From the NCBI RefSeq assembly GCF_019212185.1, contig NZ_CP078138.1, positions 4,632,501 through 4,696,500 of the forward strand: a stretch of DNA of 64,000 bases, in the 5' to 3' direction. Numbering within the stretch: position 1 is the stretch's first letter; every line of letters begins with the position of its first letter. This DNA comes from Pseudomonas fluorescens (GTDB taxonomy: Bacteria > Pseudomonadota > Gammaproteobacteria > Pseudomonadales > Pseudomonadaceae). Below, piece after piece: positions 52,911 to 62,773 of this stretch. Made by a program: the position numbers and the translations under genes. Under the pieces are notes generated by a model. It was not told where the DNA came from, searched no databases, and saw only the letters and a program-made list of their open reading frames with translations.

Positions 52911-53773
52911 AACGCTTCGGATTTGCAAAATTCATGTTGATCTTCGGCCTGACGTTTATCTATCTGCCGATGCTGATCCTGGTGATCTACTCGTTCAACG
53001 CCTCCAAGCTGGTGACGGTGTGGGGCGGCTGGTCGGTGAAGTGGTACGCCGGGCTGCTGGATAACTCGCAACTGATGGGCTCAGTCGTGCGCTCGCTGGA
53101 AATCGCCTGCTACACCGCGATTGCCGCCGTGGCGCTGGGCACACTGGCTGCGTTCGTGCTGACCCGGGTCACCCGCTTCAAGGGTCGCACCCTGTTCGGC
53201 GGCCTGGTCACCGCACCGCTGGTGATGCCGGAAGTGATCACTGGTCTGTCGTTGCTGTTGCTGTTCGTGGCCATGGCGCAATTGATCGGTTGGCCGATGG
53301 AGCGTGGCATCGTCACCATCTGGATTGCCCACACGACATTTTGTGCCGCCTACGTGGCAGTGGTAGTCTCCGCCCGCCTGCGCGAGCTGGACCTGTCGAT
53401 CGAGGAAGCCGCCATGGACCTCGGCGCCAAGCCGTTCAAGGTGTTCTTCCTGATTACCATCCCGATGATTGCGCCCTCGTTGGCTGCGGGCGGCATGATG
53501 TCGTTCGCCTTGTCGCTGGATGACCTGGTGCTCGCCAGCTTCGTTTCCGGGCCAGGCTCCACCACCCTGCCGATGGAGGTGTTCTCGGCGGTGCGCCTGG
53601 GCGTGAAGCCAGAGATCAACGCGGTGGCCAGCCTGATTCTATTGGCGGTGTCGCTGGTGACCTTCCTCGTCTGGTATTTCGGCCGCCGTGCCGAAGCCAG
53701 CCGCAAGCGGGCGATCCAGGAAGCCATGGAGCAGACGGCGAATGAGTCGTGGCGGCAACCCGCAACGGCCTGA
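52907..53773 (+). CDS. potI: polyamine ABC transporter permease (PotI/SpuH type)
   Basis: A 288-residue second permease with six predicted helices and the contact loop EEAAMDLGAKPFKVFFLITIP at about 166-186. Characteristic PotC/PotI motifs are YLPMLILVIYSFNASKLVTVWGGWS near the N-terminus. A C-terminal charged tail follows. It is the last coupled gene; the binding-protein gene follows after a REP element. Confidence 0.92.
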   Translation: MKRFGFAKFMLIFGLTFIYLPMLILVIYSFNASKLVTVWGGWSVKWYAGLLDNSQLMGSVVRSLEIACYTAIAAVALGTLAAFVLTRVTRFKGRTLFGGLVTAPLVMPEVITGLSLLLLFVAMAQLIGWPMERGIVTIWIAHTTFCAAYVAVVVSARLRELDLSIEEAAMDLGAKPFKVFFLITIPMIAPSLAAGGMMSFALSLDDLVLASFVSGPGSTTLPMEVFSAVRLGVKPEINAVASLILLAVSLVTFLVWYFGRRAEASRKRAIQEAMEQTANESWRQPATA

Positions 53774-53788
53774 ACAATCCCCTGACCC

Positions 53789-53904
53789 TGTAGGAGCGAG
53801 CGCCCGCTTGCGGCTTGCTCGCGAAGAACCTGAGACCGCCACGGAGTGTCAGGTTACGCGCGACGTCGTTAACGACCTTCGCTAGCAAGCCGCTAGCTCC
53901 TACA
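53789..53904. repeat. variant REP pair between potI and potF
   Basis: Two inverted arms (TGTAGGAGCGAGC... and ...GCTAGCTCCTACA) differ from the standard core: one arm contains GCCCGCTTGCGGCTTGC and the other GCAAGCCGC. Both flank a spacer of about 60 bases. Confidence 0.75.
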
Positions 53905-53952
53905 CATTTTTGACCCTGTGGTTTGAATAAAAAAAGAACTGGAGTTGTACCG

Positions 53953-55050
53953 ATGAAAATGTTTGGCAGAACGCTGCTGACACTGTCCCTGTTGGGCGCA
54001 ATCGCCACCGGCGCCCAGGCCAATGACAAGGTTCTGCGTGTGTACAACTGGTCCGATTACATCGCCCCGGACACCCTCAAGAAGTTCGAGGACGAGACCG
54101 GGGTCAGCGTCACCTACGACGTCTTCGACAGCAACGAAACCCTCGAGGCGCGGCTGCTGGCCGGCAAGTCCGGGTACGACATTGTCGTGCCGTCCAACAG
54201 TTTCCTGGCCAAGCAGATCAAGGCCGGGGTCTATCAGCCGCTGGACAAGTCGAAGCTGTCGAACTGGAAAAACCTCAACCCGGTGCTGCTGAAAAACGCC
54301 TCCGCCAGCGACCCGGACAACGCCCACGCCTTCCCCTACATGTGGGGCTCGATCGGCATCGGCTACAACCCGGCCAAGGTCAAGGACGTGCTGGGCAGCG
54401 ATGCGCCGGTGAACTCCTGGGACCTGCTGTTCAAGCCGGAAAACGCGGAAAAACTCAAGGCCTGCGGTATCAGCTTCCTCGACTCGCCGACCGAAATGCT
54501 TCCAGCCGCCCTGCACTACCTGGGCTACCCGGTGAACAGCAAGGACAAGGCACAGATCGCCGAGGCCGAAGCCCTGTTCATGAAGATTCGCCCCTCGGTG
54601 GCGTACTTCCACTCATCCAAATACATCTCTGACCTGGCCAACGGCAACATCTGCGTGGCGGTCGGCTATTCCGGCGACGTCCTGCAGGCCAAAGCCCGCG
54701 CCCAGGAAGCCGGGGGCAAGGTCAAGGTCGAGTACAGCATTCCCAAGGAAGGCGCCGGCAGCTTCTACGACATGGTGGCGATTCCCAAGGACGCGGCCAA
54801 CGTCGACAACGCCTACCTGTTCATGAACTTCCTGATGCGTCCGGAAATCATGGCCGAGATCACCAACAGCGTTGGCTACAGCAACGCCAACTCGGCCGCG
54901 ACGCCGCTGGTGGACGAGGCGATTCGCAACGAGCCGGGGTCGTACCCGCCGGAAGCCGTGATGGCCACGCTTTACGCGGTGCCGGACGTGCCCATCACTA
55001 CGCAGCGAATCATGACCCGCGGCTGGACCCGGGTAAAACTCGGCAAGTAA
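53953..55050 (+). CDS. potF: polyamine-binding periplasmic protein (PotF/SpuD type)
   Basis: A 365-residue periplasmic binding protein that captures putrescine or spermidine and delivers it to the PotG-H-I importer. It has a signal peptide ([15 protein letters not shown]) and the family motifs [19 protein letters not shown] and [12 protein letters not shown], and Trp/Asp residues expected to line the polyamine site ([17 protein letters not shown]). Usually this gene is first in the operon; here it is last, behind a REP pair. Putrescine or spermidine preference is not decidable. Confidence 0.93.
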   Translation: MKMFGRTLLTLSLLGAIATGAQANDKVLRVYNWSDYIAPDTLKKFEDETGVSVTYDVFDSNETLEARLLAGKSGYDIVVPSNSFLAKQIKAGVYQPLDKSKLSNWKNLNPVLLKNASASDPDNAHAFPYMWGSIGIGYNPAKVKDVLGSDAPVNSWDLLFKPENAEKLKACGISFLDSPTEMLPAALHYLGYPVNSKDKAQIAEAEALFMKIRPSVAYFHSSKYISDLANGNICVAVGYSGDVLQAKARAQEAGGKVKVEYSIPKEGAGSFYDMVAIPKDAANVDNAYLFMNFLMRPEIMAEITNSVGYSNANSAATPLVDEAIRNEPGSYPPEAVMATLYAVPDVPITTQRIMTRGWTRVKLGK

Positions 55051-55054
55051 ATCC

Positions 55055-55079
55055 ACCACGCCCGTCGGGGGCGTGGTTT
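55055..55079 (+). terminator. terminator after the binding-protein gene
   Basis: ACCACGCCC/GGGCGTGGT with a 5-base loop, followed by TTG. Confidence 0.65.
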
Positions 55080-55236
55080 GCACCACCGTTCGGGCAGCGT
55101 ACCAGCGCTGCGGCAACCTGAACGGAGACTCACCGGGCTCCCTCGGTCACGGTGATTCGAACGTCCCTGGGTTGCTGTCTGGCGGTTGTGCATTGCATGA
55201 CGGCCAGGCCGCGGCCCCGGGGCGTTTTTTTGCTTT

Positions 55237-57603
55237 CTAGAACAAGCCCAATTGCCCACCGACCAGGGTGCTGAAGTCGTCATCGACAAACGGCAAGATC
55301 GCGTCCGCCACCGGCTGTAGCTGACGGCTGAGGTAATGCTCGTAGTCGATGGCGGCGTTGCGCGTTTCCAACGGTTCAGGTCCGGCGACGGTAATCAGGT
55401 AACTGATCCAGCCGCCGCGCTGATACTGCAGCGGTCGCCCCTGCCGGGCGTTGTACTCGTCGGCCATCCGCGCGGCCCGCACATGCGGCGGCACGTTACG
55501 CTCGTAGTCATCCAGGCGCCGACGCAGGCGCTTGCGATAGATCAGCAACTCGTCATGTTCACCCGCCAGGGTAGTGCGCACGAATTCACGTACGTAGTCC
55601 TGATAGGGCCGGCGATGGAATATCCGCAGGTAGAGCTCCTGCTGGAACTGCCGGGCCAGTGGCGACCAGTCGGTGCGCACCGTTTCCAGGCCCTTGTAGA
55701 CCATTTCCTCGCTGCCATCGTCGCGCATCACCAGGCCGGCATAGCGTTTCTTGCTGCCCTCCTCGGCACCGCGGATGGTCGGCATCAGGAAGCGCCGGAA
55801 GTGGGTTTCGTACTGCAACTCCAGCACACTGTGCAAACCGAACTCGGCCAGCAGGTGCTCGCGCCACCACTGATTGACGTGCGCCACCAGGGCACGGCCG
55901 ATCTGCGCCGCTTCTTCCTGGCCGTGGGGGCGACGCAGCCAGACGAAAGTCGAGTCGGTGTCACCGTAGATCACCGCATGCCCCTGGGCCTCGATCAACT
56001 GCCGGGTGCGCTGCATGATTTCGTGCCCGCGCAGGGTGATCGAGGACGCCAGGCGCGTGTCGAAAAAACGGCAGCCGCTGGAACCGAGTACACCGTAAAA
56101 CGCATTCATGATGATCTTCAGCGCCTGGGACAACGGCGCGTTGTGCTCGCGCTTGGCCACTTCGCGACCTTCGGAAACCCGAGCCACAATAGCCGGCAGA
56201 CAATGTCGACTGCGGGAGAAACGCGCGCCGCGAAAGCCCGGTACTGAGTCACTGTCGGCGGGATGGCGCAAGCCCTCTATCAGACCTACTGGGTCGATGA
56301 GAAAGGTGCGGATGATCGAGGGGTACAGGCTCTTGTAATCGAGCACCAGCACTGACTCGTACAGGCCCGGTTTCGAGTCCATGACAAATCCCCCGGGGCT
56401 GGCCTGGGGCGGGCGTTCGCCCTGGTTCGGCGCGACAAAGCCCTGGCGATGCATCAGCGGCATGTACAGGTGAGTGAACGCTGCCACCGAGCCGCCGCTG
56501 CGATCGGCCGGCAAACCAGTGACGCTGGCGCGCTCGAGCAGGAAGGTGAGCAGTTCGGTCTTGGCGAAGATCCGCGTGACCAACTCACAGTCCTTGAGGT
56601 TGTAGCGCGCCAGGGCCGGCTTGTCCTCGGCAAACATGCGGTTGATTTCATCCATGCGCTGGTAAGGGTTGTCGATCGACTTGCCTTCACCGAGCAGGGT
56701 TTGCGCGACGCTCTCGAGACTGAACGAGGGAAAGCTCCAGGTGGCCGATCGCAGCGACTCGATGCCATCGATAATCAGCCGACCGGCCGCTGAAGCAAAA
56801 AAGTGATTGTTGCCCGAACCATGTTCACGCCATTGCATTTCCTCCGCCCCACGGCCCAGGCGCAACGGCACCGCCAAGCGACGCGCATGCTCGTGCAGTA
56901 CCCGCAGGTCGAACTGCACCAGGTTCCAGCCGATGATGGCGTCCGGATCGTGCTCGGCGAACCACTGGTTGAGTTTTTTCAGCAGCGTGGCACGGGAGTC
57001 GCAGTACTCCAGGTCGAAGTCCACGTTCTGGTCATCGCCATTGGCGGCGCCAAGCATGTACACCTGGCGCTGGCCGCAGCCTTCGAGGGCAATCGAATAC
57101 AACTCGCCCTGCTCGGTGGTCTCGATGTCCAGCGAGACCAGTTTCAGGCGTGGACGATAGTCGGGAGCAGGCTTGAGGTGGGCATCGACCAGCACGCCCT
57201 CGGCGTCGGGCGTACCGCGAAAAGTCACGGGGGCGGTGATGAAACGCTCCATCAGGTAGCGCTCGGGTGGGCGGATGTCCGCTTCGAAGATGTCGATGCC
57301 GGCGCGGCGCAGTACACCTTCCAAGTGCATCAATTGCCGGTGCTGCTGGCAATAGAGACCGAACACCGGGCGATGCTGGAAATCCTGCAGCCCCAGAGGA
57401 CGCAGTTCGACACCCGCCTCCTCGCGCACCAACGCCTCGGTTTGTGCGCGAAATTGCTCGGGGATGAACGCCACCGACGGTTGCACGGGTAGGCGCACGC
57501 GCCGAGGACCAGAATCGGTAGCCAGCCAGAACTCGACGAGCGTGCCGGCCGGGGTGTCGCGCCAATGCCGGGTCAGGACAAAGCCCTGCTGTGAATCCAC
57601 CAC
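55237..57603 (-). CDS. polB: DNA polymerase II
   Basis: A 788-residue family-B DNA polymerase used in SOS-linked repair and replication restart. It has the 3'-5' exonuclease motif I SLDIETTE (Asp159, Glu161), polymerase motif [11 protein letters not shown] (422-431), motif [16 protein letters not shown] and motif C YGDTDS (546-551). Length fits PolB. It is monocistronic and converges on the polyamine operon. No LexA box was identified in the upstream region by eye. Confidence 0.96.
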   Translation of the reverse strand: MVDSQQGFVLTRHWRDTPAGTLVEFWLATDSGPRRVRLPVQPSVAFIPEQFRAQTEALVREEAGVELRPLGLQDFQHRPVFGLYCQQHRQLMHLEGVLRRAGIDIFEADIRPPERYLMERFITAPVTFRGTPDAEGVLVDAHLKPAPDYRPRLKLVSLDIETTEQGELYSIALEGCGQRQVYMLGAANGDDQNVDFDLEYCDSRATLLKKLNQWFAEHDPDAIIGWNLVQFDLRVLHEHARRLAVPLRLGRGAEEMQWREHGSGNNHFFASAAGRLIIDGIESLRSATWSFPSFSLESVAQTLLGEGKSIDNPYQRMDEINRMFAEDKPALARYNLKDCELVTRIFAKTELLTFLLERASVTGLPADRSGGSVAAFTHLYMPLMHRQGFVAPNQGERPPQASPGGFVMDSKPGLYESVLVLDYKSLYPSIIRTFLIDPVGLIEGLRHPADSDSVPGFRGARFSRSRHCLPAIVARVSEGREVAKREHNAPLSQALKIIMNAFYGVLGSSGCRFFDTRLASSITLRGHEIMQRTRQLIEAQGHAVIYGDTDSTFVWLRRPHGQEEAAQIGRALVAHVNQWWREHLLAEFGLHSVLELQYETHFRRFLMPTIRGAEEGSKKRYAGLVMRDDGSEEMVYKGLETVRTDWSPLARQFQQELYLRIFHRRPYQDYVREFVRTTLAGEHDELLIYRKRLRRRLDDYERNVPPHVRAARMADEYNARQGRPLQYQRGGWISYLITVAGPEPLETRNAAIDYEHYLSRQLQPVADAILPFVDDDFSTLVGGQLGLF

Positions 57604-58200
57604 TGCTACCTCGAAGATGATCTAAGGGTGATTCTACCCGTCATTGAGGCATGAGGTTGCCTTTGCATGTCTTGCGCAAGGGATTGTAGGACAAGGTGAA
57701 ATCCGCTCTGTCACAGCCTCTAGTTATTTTTGTAGTGAATGAAATATTTCACTACAAAACCGTTGACGAGCGGTTTTTCACCTTGCATGATGCAGCCATC
57801 TCCCCGATCGGGAGTTCAGGCAAAAGTGTTGTGAAAAAGGCTCGACTGACCGCCGAGCTGTTCCCGGATGTGTACTGCCCACAAGGCAGATTGATGAAGC
57901 TGACCTGGCAAGGGCGTCCACTACTCGGGCGAGAAACGCCGGCGATCAATCCTCAAGATGCTTGTGGCCGAGCTGGCAAGAGTCGGTAGCAACTTCCAGG
58001 CAATCGCTGTTTCTCCCCGCTGTGCCGCCAGTGCGTAGCAGTTTCTCGGCAAGACTACATGCATCCATCCAAGGCCCTGCCGATATTCGGCAGACAACCA
58101 CTGTCGCCCTGGTTTCGGTACCAGATATCAACTTACCGAATTAGAGAAGTGAACGTGCGGATCAACTAGACAGATCAAACATTGGTCAAGGGGCTTTAAC
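57604..58200. other. gene-poor region of 597 bases
   Basis: Between the divergent polB and the gene at 58201. It holds a perfect inverted repeat (57728-57759) and a 97-codon open frame from a GTG at 57696 to 57989. That frame has no recognised domain, overlaps the inverted repeat and has mixed codon use, so I do not call it. The last 100 bases probably carry the promoter of the gene at 58201. I see nothing else. Confidence 0.5.
57728..57759. repeat. perfect 12-bp inverted repeat (possible operator)
   Basis: TTTTGTAGTGAA and TTCACTACAAAA pair over 12 bases with an 8-base centre containing TGAAAT. It is AT-rich against a GC-rich genome and 125 bases upstream of polB. It could be a protein-binding site or a short hairpin; neither orientation gives a clean terminator. 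Confidence 0.6.
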
Positions 58201-58530
58201 ATGAATCTGAACAACCAACCGACTATCGATCAACTGGCTCGTATCATTGCCGCTCAGAAAGACACCCATGACAGTCATATCCTGTGGGTTGCCGAGTCTG
58301 GCCAGGTACACATTGACTGCCTGTCGCCCCACGCCCATGAAGACGATTTCGAAAAGAACACCCGTGAGTTGCGCGCCCGGATGAAGATGTTCCGCCGTGG
58401 CCAGGGTTATGTCGGTAAAAAAGCCGCCGCCGACAAAGACTTCGTTGGCCGGGTCCTGGCGACCCTGACCCAGGAATGGCAGAACCTGCAGGCCAAGCCT
58501 GAAGTGCGCGTCATCGACCGCTACTGCTGA
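58201..58530 (+). CDS. conserved small hypothetical protein
   Basis: A 109-residue cytoplasmic, charged protein (ILWVAESGQVHIDCLSPHAH, ELRARMKMFRRGQGYVGKKAAADKDFV, terminal VRVIDRYC). No domain recognised. A good intrinsic terminator follows its stop and AT-rich leader precedes it, so it is likely a real monocistronic gene. Function unknown. Confidence 0.75.
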   Translation: MNLNNQPTIDQLARIIAAQKDTHDSHILWVAESGQVHIDCLSPHAHEDDFEKNTRELRARMKMFRRGQGYVGKKAAADKDFVGRVLATLTQEWQNLQAKPEVRVIDRYC

Positions 58531-58542
58531 GTTGCCTCGCAG

Positions 58543-58581
58543 AGCCGCTGATGACCTGAGAGGGTGATCAGCGGCTTTTTT
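58543..58581 (+). terminator. terminator after the small hypothetical gene
   Basis: AGCCGCTGAT/ATCAGCGGCT stem-loop followed by six T. Confidence 0.9.
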
Positions 58582-58725
58582 GTGGCCGTCGACTTTACAG
58601 TGACGTTATCGAATGCGATTGACGCCGCTTTGCCTACTTGCTCAGTGGGCTGGCGTCGAGGATGCTGTACTCATGCCCGGGCGCCTGGCGCCTGCTAACA
58701 ATGACAACACTGCAGAGGCTCCTCC

Positions 58726-59160
58726 ATGAAAACCGTCGCGCAACTGCTCAAGCTGAAAGCCGAGCAAGAGGTTCATACCATCAAGGCCGATCAGTCGGTA
58801 TTCGAAGCACTGGTGGTGATGGCGGCGAAAAACGTCGGTGCCCTACCAGTTCTGAAGGAAGGGCAAATCGTTGGCATCATCAGCGAACGAGATTACGCGC
58901 GCAAACTGATACTCAAGGGTTTGTCATCCGTGGTGACCCCCGTCAGCGCGATCATGAATTCGCCGGTCATTACCGTTGACTCGCATCAGAACGTGCAGAC
59001 CTGCATGAACATCATGACCGACAAACACCTGCGCCACTTGCCGGTGTTCGAAGATGGCAAGTTGCTGGGGCTGCTGTCGATTGGCGACCTGGTCAAGGAG
59101 TCCATTGCCGAGCAGGCCGAGTTGATCCAGCAATTGGAACAGTACATTCGCGGGGAGTGA
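58726..59160 (+). CDS. CBS-domain protein
   Basis: A 144-residue protein made of two CBS domains (about 8-65 and 73-132), with the repeated pattern KNVGALPVLKEGQIVGIISERDY and KHLRHLPVFEDGKLLGLLSIGDL. Such a stand-alone pair usually binds adenine nucleotides and senses energy or ionic state. The target is unknown. It begins 145 bases after the previous terminator and is followed by an unlinked operon. Confidence 0.9.
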   Translation: MKTVAQLLKLKAEQEVHTIKADQSVFEALVVMAAKNVGALPVLKEGQIVGIISERDYARKLILKGLSSVVTPVSAIMNSPVITVDSHQNVQTCMNIMTDKHLRHLPVFEDGKLLGLLSIGDLVKESIAEQAELIQQLEQYIRGE

Positions 59161-59321
59161 ATATCTCTCGGCATCACGAACTGCGCGCCTGCCTGGAAGG
59201 GGGAGCGCAGTTTTTCATTGATGCCCGCGCAATCCTCGAAACTTTGTATTTGCTATATCGCGAGGCACTTCTATATTCATTTGACTCCCTGAAGCGTTTT
59301 GCCTCCCCTTGAGTGCTAACC

Positions 59322-59918
59322 ATGGCCAGGAATGACCCTCTGATCATCTGTGAGCACTGCGATGGCGTGTATGAAAAAGCCACGCTCGCCAAACACCAGA
59401 CTGCTGTTTGTCAGCGTTGCGGTGGTGTGCTGCAGCGCTACAACGGCTTGACCGTGCAGCAACGCTTGGCGCTGACCTTCACCGCCGGCGTGTTGTGGAT
59501 TTTCGCCAACTTCTACCCGGTCATGAGCATCAGCCTCAAGGGCCTGAAAAACAGCGCAACCCTCTGGGACTCGGTCGTAGCCCTGAGTCAGGGGCCGATC
59601 CTGTTCATTGCCATGGTAGCGGCCATCTCCATCATTATTGCCCCGGCATTCCAGCTGTTGCTGCTGATCTGGGTATTGAGTTTTGCCCTCGCATCGCGTC
59701 GCTCACCCGCGTTCAAACTGTGCATGCGCTGGCTGGAAACCTTGCGCCCTTGGAGCATGCTCGAGGTCTGCCTGCTGGGCGCGATGGTCGCGGTATTCAA
59801 GCTCGCCGGGCTGTTGGATGTGATTCCCGGTATCGGCCTGTTCGCCCTGGCGGTCCTGAGCCTGTTGCTGATCCGCATCGCGGGACGCGACGTGCGCGAG
59901 CTGTGGGACATCCTATGA
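59322..59918 (+). CDS. paraquat-inducible protein A, first half-gene
   Basis: A 198-residue inner-membrane protein: N-terminal zinc-ribbon-like CEHCDGVYEKATLAKHQTAV CQRCGG segment, then about four transmembrane helices. It corresponds to the N-terminal half of E. coli PqiA; together with the next gene it forms the membrane component of the PqiABC lipid-transport system. ATG 59322 is chosen over the GTG three codons upstream. It overlaps the next gene by 4 bases (ATGA). Confidence 0.88.
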   Translation: MARNDPLIICEHCDGVYEKATLAKHQTAVCQRCGGVLQRYNGLTVQQRLALTFTAGVLWIFANFYPVMSISLKGLKNSATLWDSVVALSQGPILFIAMVAAISIIIAPAFQLLLLIWVLSFALASRRSPAFKLCMRWLETLRPWSMLEVCLLGAMVAVFKLAGLLDVIPGIGLFALAVLSLLLIRIAGRDVRELWDIL

Positions 59919-60559
59919 ACGATCTTCCCGAGGCACGCGACCTAAACCTGTGCCTGTGCCACAGCTGCGGCCTGGCCTGCGACATGACAGGCGAACCACA
60001 TGAGTGCGAACGCTGTGGCGCCCCCCTTCACCGGCGCAAGAGCAATTCGCTGACCCGGACATGGGCCTACCTGTTGGCGGCGTTGGTGTTCTACATTCCG
60101 GCCAACCTGTTGCCCGTGATGAATACCAGCATGCTCGGCAGTGGTTCCGACAGCACCATCATTGGCGGTGTGCTGGAATTCTGGGAGCACGGCGCCTGGG
60201 ACATTGCGCTGATAATTTTCATCGCCAGTATCGCCGTACCCGGCGTCAAATTCGTCGCCCTCAGTTTGCTGCTGATCACCGCGCAACGGGGCAGTTTGTG
60301 GGCGCGCAAGGAGCGCTCCAAGCTGTACCGTTTTGTCGAACTGATCGGCTACTGGTCGATGCTCGACGTGATTGTCGTGGCACTGGTGGCTGCACTCGTT
60401 AAATTTCAGGCGCTCGGTGATATCGAGCCGCGAGCCGGCATTCTTTTCTTCGGCATGGTGGTGGTGTTCACCATGCTTTCGGCCATGAGCTTCGACCCAC
60501 GGCTGATTTGGGATACCCGTCAATCAGAGGAGATCATGGATGGAATCGCGAGTCACTGA
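59915..60559 (+). CDS. paraquat-inducible protein A, second half-gene
   Basis: A 214-residue PqiA-domain protein beginning MNDLPEARDLNLCLCHSCGL, with a zinc-ribbon of two Cys pairs (CHSCG, CERCG) and about four transmembrane helices. Start overlaps the previous stop (ATGA), and its own end overlaps pqiB by 20 bases. In E. coli the two halves are one protein; here PqiA is split. Confidence 0.88.
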   Translation: MNDLPEARDLNLCLCHSCGLACDMTGEPHECERCGAPLHRRKSNSLTRTWAYLLAALVFYIPANLLPVMNTSMLGSGSDSTIIGGVLEFWEHGAWDIALIIFIASIAVPGVKFVALSLLLITAQRGSLWARKERSKLYRFVELIGYWSMLDVIVVALVAALVKFQALGDIEPRAGILFFGMVVVFTMLSAMSFDPRLIWDTRQSEEIMDGIASH

Positions 60560-62195
60560 GGGGCAGCCGCAGCCGGGGTCAGCCAAAATCAAGACCCGTC
60601 GCTGGAGTGTGTCGCTGGTCTGGATCGTGCCTATCGTGGCCGTGCTGGTGGGCATTTCCCTGGTGATCCACAACGTGATGCAGCAGGGGCCGGTGATTGT
60701 CCTCAACTTCAAGACCGGCCAGGGGCTGACGGCCAACAAGACCGAGGTCAAGTACCGTAACGTGGTCATCGGCCATGTGTCTGACGTCGAACTGAGCGAG
60801 GACCAAAAGAGTGTCAATGCCACGGTGAAACTGGCCAAGACTGCCGAGTCGTTCACTCGCAAGGACTCGCAGTTCTGGGTGGTGCGCCCGCGGATTGGCG
60901 CCGGTGGCGTCTCGGGGATTGATACCCTACTGTCGGGTGACTTTATTGGCGCCGATGCTGGCCAGTCGAATGACCGCGCGAAACACTTTGTCGGCCTGGA
61001 GGCCCCCCCACCGATCACCTATGGCGAACCCGGCAAGCGCTTCATGCTGCACGCCGAAGACCTCGGCTCGCTGGATATCGGCTCGCCGGTGTACTACCGC
61101 AAAATTCCAGTCGGCCAGGTGGTCGCCTATGCCCTGGACGCCGATGGCAAAGGGGTGAACATCGAGGTATTCGTCACCTCACCGAACGATGCCTACGTCA
61201 CCGAAAATACCCGTTTCTGGAACGCCAGTGGCCTGGACATCGACGTCGACGCCAATGGTTTTGCAGTCAAGACCGAATCCCTTTCCGCCCTACTGCTCGG
61301 CGGCATCACGTTCCGCGCGCCCGACTATAGCCCCGGAGACAAACCCGCCGCCGAAGACCGGAACTTCGAACTGTTCGAGGATCAGGTGACCGCCCTCGCC
61401 CCACCGAATGGCAAGCCACAGTATCTGGCGCTGCGCTTCGACCAGGCCTTGCGCGGTCTCAAGGTGGATGCGCCGGTTGAATTCCAGGGGCTGGAAATCG
61501 GTAAAGTGGTGGCGATCAACCTGGACTTCGACGAAAAAACCCGCTCCTTTCCGATCAACGTCGGCATCGTGATTTACCCACAACGCCTCGGCCAGGCCCA
61601 TCTGAAAATGCTCGCGGCACTCAATCACAACCCCGAGGACGAGCAGGCCGGCATCCGCCTGATCGGCACGTTTATCGAGAACGGTCTGCGTGCCCAGGCA
61701 CGCAGTGGCAACCTGCTGACCGGCCAGCTGTATATCGCCCTGGAATTCGTGCCCAAAGCGCCGAAAGTGGTGTTCGACGTCAATGCGCGCCCTGTGATGA
61801 TTCCAACCATACCAGCCAGCCTCGAGCTGTTGCAGGCGCAATTCCAGGCGATGATCGAGAAGATCAACAAGCTGCCGATCGAACGAATTGCCAACAACCT
61901 CGACAGCAACCTGACAGAAATGCGCAAGGGCATCAAACAGTTCAGCGGCCAGACCCTGCCAGGTGTACAGAGCACCCTGGAAGATGTCAGCAAAACCCTG
62001 CAGTCGGCTAACTCGACGCTCGCCGAAGGTTCGCCACAACGCGAGCAATTGACGGAAACCCTCGACGAATTGGGACGTATGTCGCGTTCTCTGCGTGAGT
62101 TGTCGGATTACCTGAGCCGGAATCCGGAATCCTTGTTGCGTGGCCGTCCGGACGACGCCTCGCCAAAAAATCTGCAACCGTCTTCGCGTCGCTGA
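60540..62195 (+). CDS. pqiB: MCE-domain lipid transport protein PqiB
   Basis: A 551-residue protein anchored by one N-terminal helix (SLVWIVPIVAVLVGISLVI) and extending through the periplasm with three MCE domains (about 46-140, 160-220 and 285-390; for example LNFKTGQGLTANKTEVKYR), then a coiled-coil tail. PqiB forms the tunnel that carries lipid between inner and outer membranes, with PqiA in the inner membrane and PqiC at the outer membrane. It overlaps the second pqiA half-gene. Confidence 0.92.
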   Translation: MESRVTEGQPQPGSAKIKTRRWSVSLVWIVPIVAVLVGISLVIHNVMQQGPVIVLNFKTGQGLTANKTEVKYRNVVIGHVSDVELSEDQKSVNATVKLAKTAESFTRKDSQFWVVRPRIGAGGVSGIDTLLSGDFIGADAGQSNDRAKHFVGLEAPPPITYGEPGKRFMLHAEDLGSLDIGSPVYYRKIPVGQVVAYALDADGKGVNIEVFVTSPNDAYVTENTRFWNASGLDIDVDANGFAVKTESLSALLLGGITFRAPDYSPGDKPAAEDRNFELFEDQVTALAPPNGKPQYLALRFDQALRGLKVDAPVEFQGLEIGKVVAINLDFDEKTRSFPINVGIVIYPQRLGQAHLKMLAALNHNPEDEQAGIRLIGTFIENGLRAQARSGNLLTGQLYIALEFVPKAPKVVFDVNARPVMIPTIPASLELLQAQFQAMIEKINKLPIERIANNLDSNLTEMRKGIKQFSGQTLPGVQSTLEDVSKTLQSANSTLAEGSPQREQLTETLDELGRMSRSLRELSDYLSRNPESLLRGRPDDASPKNLQPSSRR

Positions 62196-62211
62196 CCACA
62201 GGAGCAGGTCC

Positions 62212-62760
62212 ATGTCTTTCCCGTTGAAAGTGTCATTAGTCGGTGCCCTGTTGTTGCTCGCAGCCTGTCGCAGCGATCCGATCCACTATCACACCCTGAT
62301 CCCCGCCCAACCGGCGGCCGATGCCCAGGGTGGGGCGAACATACAGTTCGAGTTGGTCAGCGTGCCGCCCCAGGTGGACCGGCCGCAGATGGTGATACGC
62401 GAAGGCAGCAGTGGCCTGGCGATCCTGGAAACCGAATGGTGGGGGGCAAGTCTGTCGGAAGAACTGCAAAGTGCGCTGGTTGATCAATTGTCGAGCGCGG
62501 GCAACGGGCACAAGTGGTTGCTACGGGTCGAGGTGCAGCGCTTTGATACGGTCCCCGGACAGTACGCACTGGTGGATGCGCAATGGCGTTTGCGCAGCGC
62601 AGGCAGCGCAGGCAGCGAGGCCAGCGTGCTGACGTGCCGAACGACGGTGCAGACCTCGGCAGGCCCCACCATCGATGATCTGGTGGTGGCACATCAGAAC
62701 AACGTCAAACGCCTGGCCTCCGCCATACGACAGGCGGCGAGTAGTGCGCGCTGCCCTTGA
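62212..62760 (+). CDS. pqiC: outer-membrane lipoprotein PqiC
   Basis: A 182-residue lipoprotein: signal peptide with lipobox LLAAC (Cys19), then an ABC-transporter auxiliary-type domain (PqiC/YmbA). It is the outer-membrane end of the Pqi lipid-transport path. It starts 17 bases after pqiB, preceded by GGAGCAGG. Second half carries an Ala/Gly/Ser tract (RSAGSAGSEAS). It converges on the lipoprotein gene at 62774. Confidence 0.9.
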   Translation: MSFPLKVSLVGALLLLAACRSDPIHYHTLIPAQPAADAQGGANIQFELVSVPPQVDRPQMVIREGSSGLAILETEWWGASLSEELQSALVDQLSSAGNGHKWLLRVEVQRFDTVPGQYALVDAQWRLRSAGSAGSEASVLTCRTTVQTSAGPTIDDLVVAHQNNVKRLASAIRQAASSARCP

Positions 62761-62773
62761 TTGAGCTGGGTAT

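Noticed and set aside
57696..57989. 97-codon plus-strand frame from GTG
   Set aside because: Overlaps the inverted repeat, no recognised domain and no good ribosome-binding site; left as a possibility only.
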